Assembly (NCBI GenBank): GCA_022813625.1
Contig: JAKLMB010000003.1
Location: forward strand, 1,116,001 to 1,180,000
Source: Aaosphaeria pasadenensis
Lineage: Eukaryota > Ascomycota > Dothideomycetes > Pleosporales
Direction: 5' to 3'
DNA: 64,000 bases
The translations under genes were made by a program, and so were the position numbers. The notes beneath the pieces were generated by a model that saw only the letters and a list, made by a program, of their open reading frames with translations, searched no databases and had not been told where the DNA came from. Positions within the stretch are counted from its first letter, which is position 1. Every line of letters starts with the position of its first letter. Of the stretch, positions 34,232 to 46,444 are shown piece by piece.

Positions 34232-36439
34232 TTATACTTTGTGGAGGACCTTCTCCTCGCGAGGATCCCTGGGGATCACAATGACGGTGTCTAGCTCCTG
34301 CTCTGAGCCGTTGGAATCGCTTCGGAACCGCTTATGCGAGTCTCCACTCCTGATCGATGCATTGCCAGACGTTTCACCACGTCTGCGTCCAATGTGAGAT
34401 GCCACCGTCTGGCCTGCTGTGATGAACCAGGGCAGCTTGCCGTGGGGTTTGGCTGATGGGGCATGTTAGTAGGGATACGATAAAAGTGGATTGTCGGGGA
34501 TCTTACGCGTCCAGTATTCGCGATGATCGGCATCGTCTGGTACGATATGACCACAGCTGATTAACTTGGTGACCCAGATGAGGCCATTGAGTGCAGTGTA
34601 TGTCATGAGACCTGCAATCAATCCGTACGCAGCGCTGTAACCAAACGGAATGAACATGACCGTGACAAAAGCAGGAATGGCATCTCCAATGTACTGCCAG
34701 TTGATGTTGACTATTTGCCGCATCATCATGCATCCGACCTGGCGATTTTATCAGTTGCAGTTCAAGAAATGTGTGGGGCCACTGAACATACCAGAACAAG
34801 GGTGCAGCCAGTTGCCCAAGGTGGAATCGATGCAAAAATAGGCGCAAAGAACATGGATATGAAGAAACATATGCCTGCAGTCATTGCCGTCAAACCAGTC
34901 TTTCCACCTTCGGCAATTCCTGCTCCGGACTCAATGAATGCAGTCACAGGTGAACAGCCCAATAGAGCTCCTATGGATATGCAGAAAGCATCCGTACAGT
35001 ATGCCAATGTCGAGCGTGGGAAATCTCCCGTTTCTGGGTCTACAACACCCGAGAATCGTGCCATGGAATATAGTGTAGCCGTGCAGTCAATGATGTCGAC
35101 ATAAAGGAAAGTGAACAGTGCGAGAATAAAGCGGGGAATGTCTCCGGATATGTTCCAGTCGAGGGTGTTGAGTGTATGGTTGATAGGGTGAAAGCTTGCA
35201 ACCTTCTTGAAGAAGTCGAATCGGTTGTCGCCTTCAGCGTTGTGAGGAAAATAAGTGACTGGGGTATTGCGCCTGTACAACGGTGAGTTTTCGAGACATT
35301 GACGTGCGTCAGTGTGCTTACGGCCATGAGATGATAGAGACAAGAGCAATTCCGGCAATCATAGCACTCTTCACTTTGAATGCCATCAGGTAAGCCGTGA
35401 TTATACCTCCACAGAAGATTCCGAGCCACATCTGTAGAATGGGTCAGTCACATGTCGGTAGTCAGAGGAGCAAGCTCGGTCTTACAGTTGGAGAGCTCAT
35501 CTTGTGACTGGTACAGAAACCATTCTCGTCTTTGAACTGGTCTGGGCAGCCTGCAATATCAAGGGGTGTGGCTGTTGAACCGCTGATGACGCCTAGACCT
35601 GCCGAACTGCTAAGACCAATCTCTGCTAGAAAAAGTCCAATACCGCAAGCACTAGCAACTTTGAGCGAAACGGGAATGATCTTGACAAGCCATTGGCGCA
35701 TCCCAATCAATGAGAGAAAGATGAAGATGAACCCCTCAATGAACACAGCCGTAAGAGCGAGGTTGTAGGAGATTGAACCTGTTCCATGGAAACCAACGAT
35801 TTGGTATGCGAAGTAGGCGTTGAGCCCCATACCTGGTCTGCACGAAGAAATTAGCACAAATTGCAAAGAAATGATAAACTAGGGATCTAGATAGATGCTT
35901 ACCCGAGGCACACAGGCATGTTGGTAAGGAATCCGAATAAGAAGGAGCTAAAACCCGCAACGGCAGCAGTAGCTGTGATCAATGACCGATTCAGATCTTC
36001 ACATGTCATTAGTGGCCAGCAGAAGAATATTCGTGCTAGGCAGCATACCTTGAACACATGTAGCATATTCTTCGTTAACTTTGCATATTGGGTCCGATCC
36101 TGTGAGATCATTGCAAACACAGTTGCCGCCAGTGTCGGAAAGAATTGAAGCCTGTGATTGTTAGTCAAAAGAAAGCCGACTACTACCAATTGAGGCGACT
36201 AACATTGACCGCAATGATATATGCCATTGTGAAGAAGGTCGTTAGTCCAGCACGCAATTCGGTGGTGAACTTTGTGTTCTTGATCTCTAAATCCTGTGCA
36301 ATGGTTAGTATAGTCTGTACGATAAGAATCAAGCGTGGGAACATACATGCCCACTGCCTTCAAGGCGGAAGATCCTTCCGAAGGTCGAACTGCCAACTGC
36401 ATAGTTGAAGGAGTCTAGTGTTCGTCGAGCGGCGTCCAT
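34232..36439 (-). CDS. azgA: AzgA-type purine (adenine-guanine-hypoxanthine) permease
   Basis: Nine exons (minus): 36439-36347, 36293-36204, 36151-36049, 35996-35903, 35837-35486, 35431-35322, 35272-34792, 34738-34507 and 34452-34232, giving 591 residues against about 580 for Aspergillus AzgA. AzgA carries adenine, guanine and hypoxanthine into the cell with H+. Family blocks are FFTMAYIIAVN in the first helix, GPGMGLNAYFAYQ, SACGIGLFLA, YVDIIDCTATL and GCSPVTAFIESGAG, with about 12-14 hydrophobic helices. The final exon encodes a cytosolic Ser/Arg-rich tail ending REEKVLHKV. Every join restores a conserved segment in frame. A TGATAG (HGATAR, AreA-type) site at about 36866 upstream fits nitrogen control, but this is weak evidence. 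Confidence 0.92.
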
Positions 36440-38632
36440 GGTGCCTAGAGTTGAATGATGCCCCGAGATGTTCGAGGCAAAGGTATAATTAAGGAAAGGC
36501 AGAGAGGTAACTCGAAAGGGTCGACGGCACGCAAAAGCGTCGACTCGGAATTACGTGTGGCCCTCTCGGAGCATTTAAAGTTAAGTGGACATAGAAACCA
36601 TCAGCAACAATAAAATATACTTTGCTGGACACTAGATACCATGCGTCAGAAGATTAGCTCATGAGATCGGAACCGGGGATCCAAGAAGAAAAAGCATCCA
36701 AGTGGGAACTCACATCTTTGAAATAGACAGAGAAGAGACAGATGCACGGCGTGGTGGATGGCTGGCTGGCTGCAGGTGTTCAAACGAAGCCAGGCTTTTG
36801 GCAGGGAGATCATGCAGTAGATGTGATGAATGAAGGGTAGATTGATTGAGCTGTCACTTGTACTTGATAGCCAGATCATTGGCCATCGGCAACCAAGGGG
36901 AGACCGGGCTCACCAACATCTTTAACGGCGATGCGCATCTGGCGCGACGCAAGCAAAGGAGGGAGGCGAGTACAAGGGCCAGGGAAACGACAGGCAGGGG
37001 ACTTGGTTTGTACAGTACGCTTGTAGGCTTGTAGCTGTACGAGGGAGAATCGGGTGGAGGCTCTCAACCTTCAAGGGAGCACGGGGAGGCTAGCACAGTG
37101 GAATCAGCATCCGTTATTGGAGCAAACGGGATGTGGTTTCGTCTAGACAGGTATGGGCTGGTGAATTGATCTGGGATGTTTTAGTAGGAGTTAGGATTTA
37201 GGACGTTGGTTCTGGGTAGTGGCGGCACGTAGCGAGGCCTGAAAACCGTGCCAGGCGTTCAAAGTGGAAAGCTGAACCCCCGATCTAATCCTCCTCCAGG
37301 GCCATCTGGGCCCTCCACCAACCAGCGTCAACAAGTCTTCACGAATCCTTACTCCAATTCTCCTAGTCACACTCACCGTACGAGTCAAACTTGTAGCTAC
37401 AGTATCTGTGCATTTCAGGAACAATCGTCCGTCCCCCCTTCGATCTGCCAAAGCGGAAGGGATAATCCCACACAGTCCCCACACCCCTCTGCTTGTAGAA
37501 CTTGTATCACTCGCCAAACCGGCCAGGCTCGTAATACTCTTCCCTTCCTACCCGAAGTAACCTGTACTGTGTAGTTGCAAGCCTGGGAGAGTACGTACAC
37601 AGTAAATACACCGTACAGGCCCAGCGTAGTAATCTCGATGCCCCCCCAGGCCAAGGGTGAACGGCTCATGATTACAATACCTGTATTTTCCCCTTCGTAT
37701 CCCAGCCGTCCACTTCGGCTTCATAAGCATCCGTGTCCATATTTATTCTGCAAACGGGGCCTGACGTTGATTCCCGGTAGTTCGACCCTAGGCATGCAGA
37801 AGAGTGCAGAGGATGAACCACCAACGTTATTGCTCGTCATCTTCCGATGCAGATAACTATTTGCTTGCCTGAGCGGCTATGCAACAGGTCAACATATCCC
37901 GGACGGTCTCCGACCACTGCAAATCAGTCGTATGAGACATCTTGAATTGAACTTTTCGTTGTGCTTGTGATCCCAGACCATTCGTGCGCCTGCGTAGCAC
38001 CCCTTCGAAAGCCACTCAAACTCAATGGCTAGACTAAGGACAGAGAGGACTCAAGATGAACGCGCCCGGGCGCACTAGCTCTCAACTCCCCCATGCCGTG
38101 CAATCCTGGCGTCTCTCTTTTTCGAGCACTAGGTCCAACTACGTCCATCTGCATTCAAATTGCACAACCTTACACGCGCGACCCACGTGTGGTCTATGAA
38201 ACTCTGGCGATGTGGAGTCATTTCTTGAATGCTGCCCCACGGTGCGCTCGGTGATCACTCCATCCTGCATCATCCCGTACAACAACCCTTCGTTGCGCTG
38301 TCCCCGCCCAGGATCATATTTCTGGAGCCCTTTCGCAGGATCTGCCCTTGGACCAATAAAGCCACTCACGGTATGTGCGACCTCCTGCGTCTTGGATGAT
38401 GTCGTAGAAAGAGTGACCATTCTGGCGATCGGTACACACATCTGTACAATCTCCCTTGTCGATGTGTGGCCACTTCACTTCTGTCATCCATTGTTGGACC
38501 TCTTGAGATCTGAGTGATACACCTCTCGGCCGGTGGTTCAGTCTACGAGATCACCGTTGTGGCTGACTATATTCGGGGGGCTCGTCCGCCGTGGTTGTCG
38601 CCTGAGATACCCTTCATTATTTTGTTTCGACA
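36440..38632. promoter_or_regulatory. Divergent intergenic region
   Basis: About 2.2 kb between the head-to-head purine permease and methyltransferase-like genes. Several short open frames are present but none has coding character or splice support. Confidence 0.45.
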
Positions 38633-40691
38633 ATGTTTTCTGCCGACCTCTCCTGGACAGATCCAGGCACGGAGAGAGTGGGGGAACGACGAGAGAGACT
38701 CGCTAAGGAGCATGAGCATCAACGGTCGATATCGTCGGCCTCCGGCGAAGGTTCCATCAAGAGTTCCAGAAGCTCGAAATCCAAAAGTTCCAAAAGCTCT
38801 GCGCCCGTCGATAAAGATCAATGGTGGCCGACTGGCTTCAGAAAATCGAAGAGCATCAAATCCTCGAAGAAGAACAATCTGTTAGATGTTCGGCCGATTT
38901 CGAGTCGCGACTCGGGACATTCGATGCGTTTGCTTCCAAGTCGTGACTCAGGACAATCTCACCGACTGTCGACTCCCATACCGGCAACGGCAACGATCGA
39001 CCATAACCTGGGGAAAGATGCTAGAGATGTCGCGCGCAAACCAAAATACACGCTATCTTTGTCGCCTACCCTTCCGTCTGGAGCACCGCTGGATCCCTTT
39101 GAATGTGACGTGCCGGAACTGGAAGGAGACCTCTCTTCGCAACGAACCAATTCGAGTGGTTCACGCAGCTCACGTAGGTTCACAAGGCATGAAGATGAAG
39201 CTGACCGGATGATACTGAAGTCGCCGCCAGATGAGCGCCAGTTGAAATACCCGGGGAAGATCAAGATTATCGATCATCTTTCCGAACACCAGCAACTTAG
39301 CCCTAGTTCGTATGTTGCGCGGACGATCATGAGTAAATCAGAAGTCATTGATCCGTCCGCCGAAATATGCAACCCAGTATCGAAAACAGTACTGAGGTTA
39401 GTCTACTTGCTCTTGTTCCCTGTCTGAACGCTCGGTTCCTGACTTTTGATTTAACAGGCGGCCGTACTCGGTCAAAATCGAAGGATGTCCCAGCTTGGAC
39501 GAGTTGAAGATCGAAGAACAGCCCGAGACGCGGATATCACCAAAGACTGACAAGCACCCATCGTACGCTAGCGGTCTTCAAGAAGGTGACCTGGTGGCCT
39601 GGCGACCGCCTTCCGATTGGAACATACTGCTCCCCAACCCTTCCGAATCGACACCCGAGAAAGGCGTTCGACCAGATCACTCTACAGCAGCCTCAGACGT
39701 CCACACTAGCTCCGTGGAGCTCACCCGTTTCCAGCGATTCATCCGGCGAATGGAGAGCGCAGGCCCGAAAGTGATACTTGATCGAATGAAAGAGGAGTGG
39801 AACAACCCCGTTGACGATGAAGCTGGCCAGGAGATGATGTTAGAAAAGCAACTGTGGGTGTTGACAGCATTTCAACTCCAGAATCTCGGGAGATACAGCA
39901 GATTTCCCAAGGCAAACACAGGGAACATCCTGGAGCTTTATGGTAACCTCTGTAAGTGGCGTGACGCATGTCAGCTCGTCCCTCTGTAGAACCTCCCGCT
40001 GACCATACCGATAGCTGAGGTATACCAACTTTCCGCCATGCATCCGCGACAAAGGGTACATTATCTCACCAACCAAGCTCATCACCAGGAAACCATGACC
40101 CTCCCGAACAACGTCAATTGCCTTACTGTGGTCGAAGCAGCAACCCTCCCGCTACCTTACGCCGACTCCACGTTCTCCCATATCCGAGCATCAACACTAC
40201 CTTCCCTGGTGCCGTCCGCTACGCTACCCAAAATATTCCAGGAATGCTACAGAGTGCTCGCCCCCGGTGGCATGTTAGAAATCAGGATCATGGACGCGGC
40301 GCCCCTCCGCAAGACCTCCGGGCCCAAGATGAAGGCGTGGATAGAGGACAGACTCTCCCTGAATCTAGAAAGATTATTCCGCTGCTCCAAGCCCTGCACA
40401 CTCGTACCGGGCTGGATTGCTGATGCGGGTTTCCAACTACCGGCCATTCACCCTACGCAAGGCGAACAGAGCATGCGCATGCCGTGCGCGTATGACGCAA
40501 GCTCCAACGACATCGACGCGGAACTATCTTGCCTGGTCGGCCGGGCACTGTGGAAAGACATCTGGGGAGAGTTTGTCGACGATGAACCCGGAGAGTCTCG
40601 CTGGTGGTGGGAAGATGAGGAAGTGATGAAGGAATGCTTGGAGCGGGGCACGGTCCTCGACTGCGGTGCCATCTTCGCTTTCAAGAACTGA
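38633..40691 (+). CDS. Disordered protein with a degenerate methyltransferase-like C-terminus
   Basis: Exons 38633-39396, 39458-39951 and 40015-40691 give 644 residues. The first ~380 residues are mostly disordered: Ser/Lys repeats near 40-60 (SSRSSKSKSSKSS), SRDSGH/SRDSGQ repeats, and long charged stretches. The C-terminal third resembles a class I SAM-dependent methyltransferase: a strand-like GNILELYGN near 410-418, LPLPYADSTFSHIRAS near 464-479, and the typical YRVLAPGGMLEI at 498-509. The glycine-rich SAM-binding motif I (GxGxG) is missing, so catalysis is uncertain. The C-terminus is acidic with a WWWED patch. It may be a pseudo-methyltransferase; the function is unknown. Confidence 0.65.
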
Positions 40692-41560
40692 GGTTTGATT
40701 TGCTGGATGAATTGAATGCACTTTGCGAAATATTGATTTTATTTTGTAGCTGTCCGGTTTGGACGAAAAGGCTAGGAGGGAGGAAGGGAGGATGTGCTTG
40801 ATACCACTTTGAGTTATGTTTCTCTTTGTTTTATTCCTCACTCTTGTTGCGCAGCGATGTAGTATATCTTTGCTCTTTGGTTGTTGCTGTTTATTTTCCT
40901 TACGACATGATACCACTGTTTGCTTTGTTTTATCACCATCAGCACCAGCTCAATCAGAGAGAGCGTGCAGTATATTTGTTATACAGATGAAGTAGTCGCT
41001 AGTATAACAATAATAATTATACCATACCAACTACCGTGCACTAACACTTGCTCAGAACGTGCAAACGCGAACTAGCGTGACTTCGCTCCGATCCGACGCC
41101 CGTTTCGGTCGCGTTATTCAGGGTCCAGACATCCAGACCTTCAAAACGTCCAGACGTCCCCAATTGACCACTATATCCAACCAATTACCGGCAATAGACG
41201 TCCAGAATCTCTAGATCAATTCAATCCAGTTCAGTTCAATCCCGTGTCGCGTGTCTCGACCCTCCTCTTCAAAGTCCCTCATCGTCCGTCAGTGCGACAT
41301 CTCCCGTTTCAGCTCACCACCAAATGTGACCACACTATCGAAACCACCCCCCTCAGCTCCCCTTTCTCTTACAAAAAGCCCGTGTGGGTTTTATCTTTCG
41401 TTTTCGTGAAGTCTTCAGCTTGTGATTTCCGCCTGCCTTCAACTCAATTCCCTTTCCTCCACTCATCTGAACCTCGCGAGACCTCGCTGCGCTGCGCTGC
41501 GCATCCCCCGCATACCTTGACATCAACAACACCAAAACTCATTACAAAACAAGCACCACC
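40692..41560. other. Intergenic region
   Basis: About 0.87 kb. The second half is CT-rich and is the likely promoter and leader of the AhpC/TSA-like gene. No gene is supported. Confidence 0.5.
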
Positions 41561-42438
41561 ATGTTCAGCAAACTCGGCACGAAAATCGCCCTCCAGCGTG
41601 CCGGCCTGGGCAACGTCTCCCTCCCCTCCCTCCCCAAATCCGAGTCCAACGGCAGCGGCGGCGGCGACTCCACGGGCGCAGGCTTCCAGAACCCCTTCGC
41701 CAACGTGCAATGGGGCGTGCCGAAGGCATTCCAATCGTGGCAGACGCCGCCGCCGCCCGCGAACGCCGTGCGTGAGCCTCCGGCCGTGGGGTCGCGCGCC
41801 CAGAGCAACGTGAAGCTGAAGTTCCCGGCCATTGACGGCAGGCCGTGCATTGTGTTCTTTCTGAGATATTGCGGGTGTCCTTGTGAGTTTTTGCTATTGT
41901 TCTAGCCTTTACCTAACCCACCCCCTCTATCTTCTTCGCTGTCATAATTGAGGAAAAAGAAATCAATTACTGATAGCAAATGAATGTGACAGTCAGCGAA
42001 AAGCTCTTCCTCGCCCTGCGCTCCCTCTCGAACCGCCACCCGGGAATCCACTTCATAGCGATATCGCACTGCACGCCCGCGGCGACGGACGCCTGGGTCA
42101 AGAAGCTGGGTGGAGCCTGGAACGTCGACGTCGTCGTCGACCAGACCCGCGAGCTGTACGCGCTGTGGGGCCTCGGCATCTCGAACTGGGGACACTTGCT
42201 GCACCCGCGCAACGGATACAATCAGGTGCTGTTGGGCAGGAAGGAGGGTGTCTGGGGGAGTCCCGTAGGTGACGGTGGGTGTAGGTGGCAGACGGGGGGC
42301 GTGTATGCGGTGGATGAGAAGGGGATTGTGCAGTGGGGTGGGCCGATGAAGAGTGTGGATGAGTTGATTGAGTTCGAGGATGGGGTCAAGGCGTTAGGGT
42401 TTAGAGGGCCGATGCAGAGTAGGACTGGAGTGTTTTAA
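41561..42438 (+). CDS. AhpC/TSA-like thioredoxin-fold protein
   Basis: Exons 41561-41882 and 41993-42438 give 255 residues. The N-terminal ~80 residues are low-complexity (Gly/Ser and Pro). A thioredoxin-like domain follows, with VKLKFPAIDGRPCIVFFLRYCGCPF holding Cys104 and Cys106, then HFIAISHC, VVDQTRELYALWG and a beta-rich C-terminal part, as in the peroxiredoxin-like AhpC/TSA (AAED1/PRXL2) group. A redox role is inferred; the CGC spacing differs from the usual thioredoxin CxxC. The 110-base intron joins CGCP to FSEKLFLALR, which matches the family. Confidence 0.75.
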
Positions 42439-42946
42439 GAAGGAGAAGGCAAGGAATGTGCTGTTGATTGAGTCAAATCTTTTGTATGCATCTTTGGCGA
42501 GGCGTTCTGCTTAAACAGCGGGGAAATTCAATTCATCTTCTTTTTTTTTTTCCAAAGGGTGCCTTTTCAGCAAATTTATCTCAATTTTTGGGGGTATATG
42601 CTCTCTACATTGGATGGATAGAAATGGTGGTGGCAGGCCAGAACTGTATGCAGCTGGCGACCGAATGAAGAAGGAAAAGAGAAGGAAAACTCGGGATGCC
42701 GAGGACATATGTTTGACCGAAAAATGCTCAAATTGAAAAGACCTTGTGTCCTGGGGGTATTTGTATGCTATGCCGATGGTTCCCAACCCGGGTGCGCCGC
42801 CCATGCATTGATAAAAATGAAATTGATATAGAGCAATGAAAGTTGGTATCGGTGATGTGAAGGAAATCCGTCGAGGTAAGCCAGACATAAGGAAAATGAA
42901 AGGAAATCGGTGTCGCGTGTCGAGTAGCGTTGCAAGGTGAGGGTGA
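42439..42946. other. Convergent intergenic region
   Basis: About 0.5 kb between two convergent genes, with a poly-T run at about 42541-42552. No gene is seen. Confidence 0.5.
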
Positions 42947-45900
42947 TCAAGCCCGCCAGAGACTTTCTTCTTCTATCGGCATAGGCGTTCGGTTTGTTAG
43001 CTCTTCCAGCGTCTGGTTGAGTGCCTCTGCTTCATCTTCCTCTGACCTGATGCTCGCGCTGCTCAATGGAGTGCGCATTGGGCTTGTCTCTCGTGCCATT
43101 AAGGCATCCAGACTGGCTGAGATAGACGGAGACTTTGCGATGTCTGCGTCCTGAATGGATTCGGTAGCCTCTTGAGATTTACTTGCCCGCTTACGTGCTC
43201 GCTCTTGCCGTGCCTCTTCACGTTGCCGGATTAAATCCTCCTCCAACGCTACGGCTCGTTCGCGACGTTCTTCTACGTCTTTGCGCTTTACCACTTTGCT
43301 GAGAGCATCAGAAGCTTGGATCAGACCGTCGATACTGATGGCATGATTGGTCATCTGATGATTGATGTAGTGGTAGATCTCAGCCGGTGTATCGCACTGT
43401 AAGAGAGCCTTCTCGTTAAGTTTCAACAGAGCTAGTGCGACTTGGAACAAGAAGGTGGAACCATCGTGCATGCATAGCACGACATCCCAAACACGGAAAA
43501 GAGCTTCAGCTGAGAGGCAATCCGTGAACACCGAAAGGAACCACTGAAACGTTAGCGCTTCGAGCTCGATCTCCAAGGCGTCGAGATGGGAGGACAATTT
43601 CGGAAGGACCTCGACCACATAGGAACGGAGAACGGACTGGTCAGCGCGAGAAGTGAGAAGATGTTGGTCATAGTACTTTTGAGGGAGGATGTTTTCGATC
43701 ATGGATGCGAGCACCCAGAATGCGTCTTCCGCAGTCGGCATGATAAGTAATAGACAGGCGGTGATGAGGTTCATACCCTGGCAATAACCAACCTCAGGAT
43801 TTCTGCGCGAATAGGCGAGTAATACCTCATTGAGCTTGTGTACGCCAGGGCCTCTTCTAAAGAAAATGTTGTCGGTAAGTGTTCGTGTAATGTCCATCTG
43901 GATCTGAGCAACAATGGTAGGATTGTCTACGCCGTTGTTGACAATGTCGTCATAATATCCCGGCACGCGAAGAGCAGATGCGCCGCTGCATTCGGTCCAG
44001 ATTTTTGCTCGATAAGCAACCGGTATGCCAGACAAAACAAGTCGACGGAACTCTTGCCACTTCGCTCGACCCAGTTTGCCTTTATTTCCGAGACCTGCTA
44101 TGCCGATGATTTCACCGTCATGGAGTAATGCTTCTGGCATAGTCAGACCCTTGGGACGATCTCCAGAGGTGACTGCCTCGCCCTCACGCTTGCGTTCAGC
44201 TCGGACCTTGCGCAGAAACTCGTTCCACTTCGTTGTTTTGTCCCTCTGCAGAGAGTCATGAAGTTCAGTCAGTTGTTCCAGAAGCGCTTGAACTGGATCG
44301 GCTTGGTAGGGGTGAGGACTAATTGGAGTCATGTGGCCAGGAGAGGGCGACGTAACCGAGAACTCGGCGTTGCCAGAAACAATGCGCGAAGGACTCGGTT
44401 CTGGATTGGTGCTTATCGCGGGAATGGAGCCTCGTTTCGCTACGGTGACTTGAGTGACCTTGGGCGCAATCAAATCTGGTTCAGGCGTTTCCATGATAGG
44501 CGCAGTGGAGGGCGTATGTGAAAGAAGTTCTGTAGGATGCGTTGCTAACTTGAGGTAGTCTTGCCAGGTCTGAGACGGTTGGCCATTGCCTTGCTCGCCC
44601 GAGCTGGTGCTTCCTGGTCTAGACGGTGGTCGGGATGGATCACTGATGTTGGACGCAGAAGACGGTGCAGCAGCAGCTTCCTCTAAGCCTAGAGCATTAA
44701 GGACGGTACGTCCATCTCCCAGCGATTCCACATTGCTGTTGCGCTTGTTCTTCGAAAGCGCGGCGGCGGCCTCGCTTTGTCGCTTCTTGCGCCGCTGATC
44801 ATAAATGAAACCGAATCTATCAGTGAGGTATTCCTGGCTAGCGTTGAACATGTTGTGTTGTTGGACCAGTGTAGGTGGGCGAGATTCTTCTGGTAAAATC
44901 CTGTCCATCTCGACAGGTCCCAGGTTACTGTGCCCCCGGCCTTGTAGATGGGGTGGACCTTGAGCCGGAGCTTTACTATTTTCAGTGGAGATGCTTTTGA
45001 TGGTGCCATTGGGACCAAGTGATGCTCGACCATTACGTTTCTGGGTGTTGATCAAAGAAGACTTGGCCGACTGAGCAGTCTTTGTAGAGTCAACTGAGGT
45101 GGTTCGGTCTCCAGGGTCAGATGTGTTCGGCTTGCGCCCACGCACAGAGTTTGTCTGGTTGTTGCCAGCGACCATCTTGAGCGCCCAGTTCGTGATGGAC
45201 ACCGATGACCGGCGCGAAGAAGATCCCGAATTATCTCGGTCTTGACTTTGAAGACGTCGCAACGTAGGAACTGCTCCTGCCGCCTTGTCTGCCCCAGAGG
45301 TTGGGGGTACGAACAGATCGTTGCTTATGGGTTTTCGAGTTGGCTTTGCACCACTTGATGCCCTAGATCGAGTCTGCGACGACGCTCGACCTGCGTCCCT
45401 GTCAATCATACTGGCAACAGAAGGTGCCCTGCTGCTCTTCTTACTCGTCCCGCTGAACAAATAGCTCTTCCAATTACTGCGACCTGTTTCTCGCGGTGGT
45501 TCCGATGATGATGCGATTGACATGTCGTCAGCTCCTACAGTCACAGGGTGCCGTTCTTCTCCAAAGCTTGCAGGGACCTCCGATGCATCGTCCTCAATAG
45601 CTAGAGCCAATCTCTGATCAATCGGATCCTCGGGGTGCATTCCAGGCACTGTATAATCATCCCCTCGCTTTTTCGTACGCGAAGTTCCTGACGCAGTTCC
45701 ACTGCTCTTGTCCTTGGACTTTTCCAGCTCACGGAGCCTGTTTTCGATGTCCATATTTGAGACTTCACACTCCTGCAGCATTTTCCTTAATATCCTCTCG
45801 CGTTCCTCTGCCCTTCTCCGCAATGCGGTGATCTGAACGTCTCTTTGCGCCAAATCGCCTGCCAATTGTCTCACAAGCGCCACCGCATCGCCCTGGTCGA

Positions 45901-46444
45901 GCATCTTTTGAATGTCTGCATCGTCCAGGTAATGCAGATTACCGGGCACTTTGCCGATGTCCTGGGGCGTATCGTCAAAGAGAGCGGAGCGTTCTCGCGC
46001 GGAGGGAGTAGCTGAGACCAAGCTTCCGACGAGTTGCTGTGTAGATTTGGTAACCTTTCTCATAGTCGAGTTAGGCGCGGGATGCGAAGTTGGCGGGGGA
46101 GGCCTTTCGAGATCGGGGGAAAGAACGGCTTTGATTGTCTCTGGCGACTTGGCTTTGTTTTCGCCATCTCTATCATCCGGGTTTCCCTCTCCGACTGCTG
46201 CGCGGAACCAGCCGTTGACGCGCGAATGGACAGGTGAAGTATCGGGGGTAGGCGACAGGGAGGGAAAAGACGTGAGGCTCTTTGTATCGGCTGCAGGCGA
46301 AGGTGCTCGTCTCAGTGAGGTATTGGAGCCCCGTTTGGACGGCTTGACGCGAATGGTACTGCTCTTCCTACTGACAGAACGGCTCGAACTCTGCGACGAG
46401 GTGCGCACGAGATCACCCACATTGGGTGCGTCCACGACCGCCAT
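42947..46444 (-). CDS. TBC-domain Rab GTPase-activating protein
   Basis: A single uninterrupted frame of 1165 residues (minus). TBC proteins speed GTP hydrolysis by Rab GTPases in membrane traffic. The N-terminal half is disordered and Ser-rich, with a coiled coil at about 188-244. The TBC domain spans about 800-1020. The arginine finger lies in IQMDITRTL (Arg near 854) and the glutamine finger in YCQGMN (near 889), so dual-finger catalysis should be intact. A Glu/Arg-rich helix follows (about 1040-1085). No GRAM or PTB domain was recognised. The Rab partner cannot be told from sequence. Absence of introns over 3.5 kb is unusual for this window. Confidence 0.9.
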   Translation of the reverse strand: MAVVDAPNVGDLVRTSSQSSSRSVSRKSSTIRVKPSKRGSNTSLRRAPSPAADTKSLTSFPSLSPTPDTSPVHSRVNGWFRAAVGEGNPDDRDGENKAKSPETIKAVLSPDLERPPPPTSHPAPNSTMRKVTKSTQQLVGSLVSATPSARERSALFDDTPQDIGKVPGNLHYLDDADIQKMLDQGDAVALVRQLAGDLAQRDVQITALRRRAEERERILRKMLQECEVSNMDIENRLRELEKSKDKSSGTASGTSRTKKRGDDYTVPGMHPEDPIDQRLALAIEDDASEVPASFGEERHPVTVGADDMSIASSSEPPRETGRSNWKSYLFSGTSKKSSRAPSVASMIDRDAGRASSQTRSRASSGAKPTRKPISNDLFVPPTSGADKAAGAVPTLRRLQSQDRDNSGSSSRRSSVSITNWALKMVAGNNQTNSVRGRKPNTSDPGDRTTSVDSTKTAQSAKSSLINTQKRNGRASLGPNGTIKSISTENSKAPAQGPPHLQGRGHSNLGPVEMDRILPEESRPPTLVQQHNMFNASQEYLTDRFGFIYDQRRKKRQSEAAAALSKNKRNSNVESLGDGRTVLNALGLEEAAAAPSSASNISDPSRPPSRPGSTSSGEQGNGQPSQTWQDYLKLATHPTELLSHTPSTAPIMETPEPDLIAPKVTQVTVAKRGSIPAISTNPEPSPSRIVSGNAEFSVTSPSPGHMTPISPHPYQADPVQALLEQLTELHDSLQRDKTTKWNEFLRKVRAERKREGEAVTSGDRPKGLTMPEALLHDGEIIGIAGLGNKGKLGRAKWQEFRRLVLSGIPVAYRAKIWTECSGASALRVPGYYDDIVNNGVDNPTIVAQIQMDITRTLTDNIFFRRGPGVHKLNEVLLAYSRRNPEVGYCQGMNLITACLLLIMPTAEDAFWVLASMIENILPQKYYDQHLLTSRADQSVLRSYVVEVLPKLSSHLDALEIELEALTFQWFLSVFTDCLSAEALFRVWDVVLCMHDGSTFLFQVALALLKLNEKALLQCDTPAEIYHYINHQMTNHAISIDGLIQASDALSKVVKRKDVEERRERAVALEEDLIRQREEARQERARKRASKSQEATESIQDADIAKSPSISASLDALMARETSPMRTPLSSASIRSEEDEAEALNQTLEELTNRTPMPIEEESLWRA

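Noticed and set aside
34291..34554. Minus-strand frame as the C-terminus of the purine permease
   Set aside because: It ignores the GTAAGA donor at 34506; splicing to 34452 gives the expected hydrophilic tail in frame.
41980..42438. Separate 152-residue gene starting at ATG 41980
   Set aside because: The ACAG acceptor at 41992 joins CGCP to FSEKLF in frame with the upstream exon, restoring one thioredoxin-fold domain.
42541..42552. Poly-T run as a retroelement tail
   Set aside because: No reverse transcriptase, target duplication or element body nearby; a simple homopolymer in a 3' flank.
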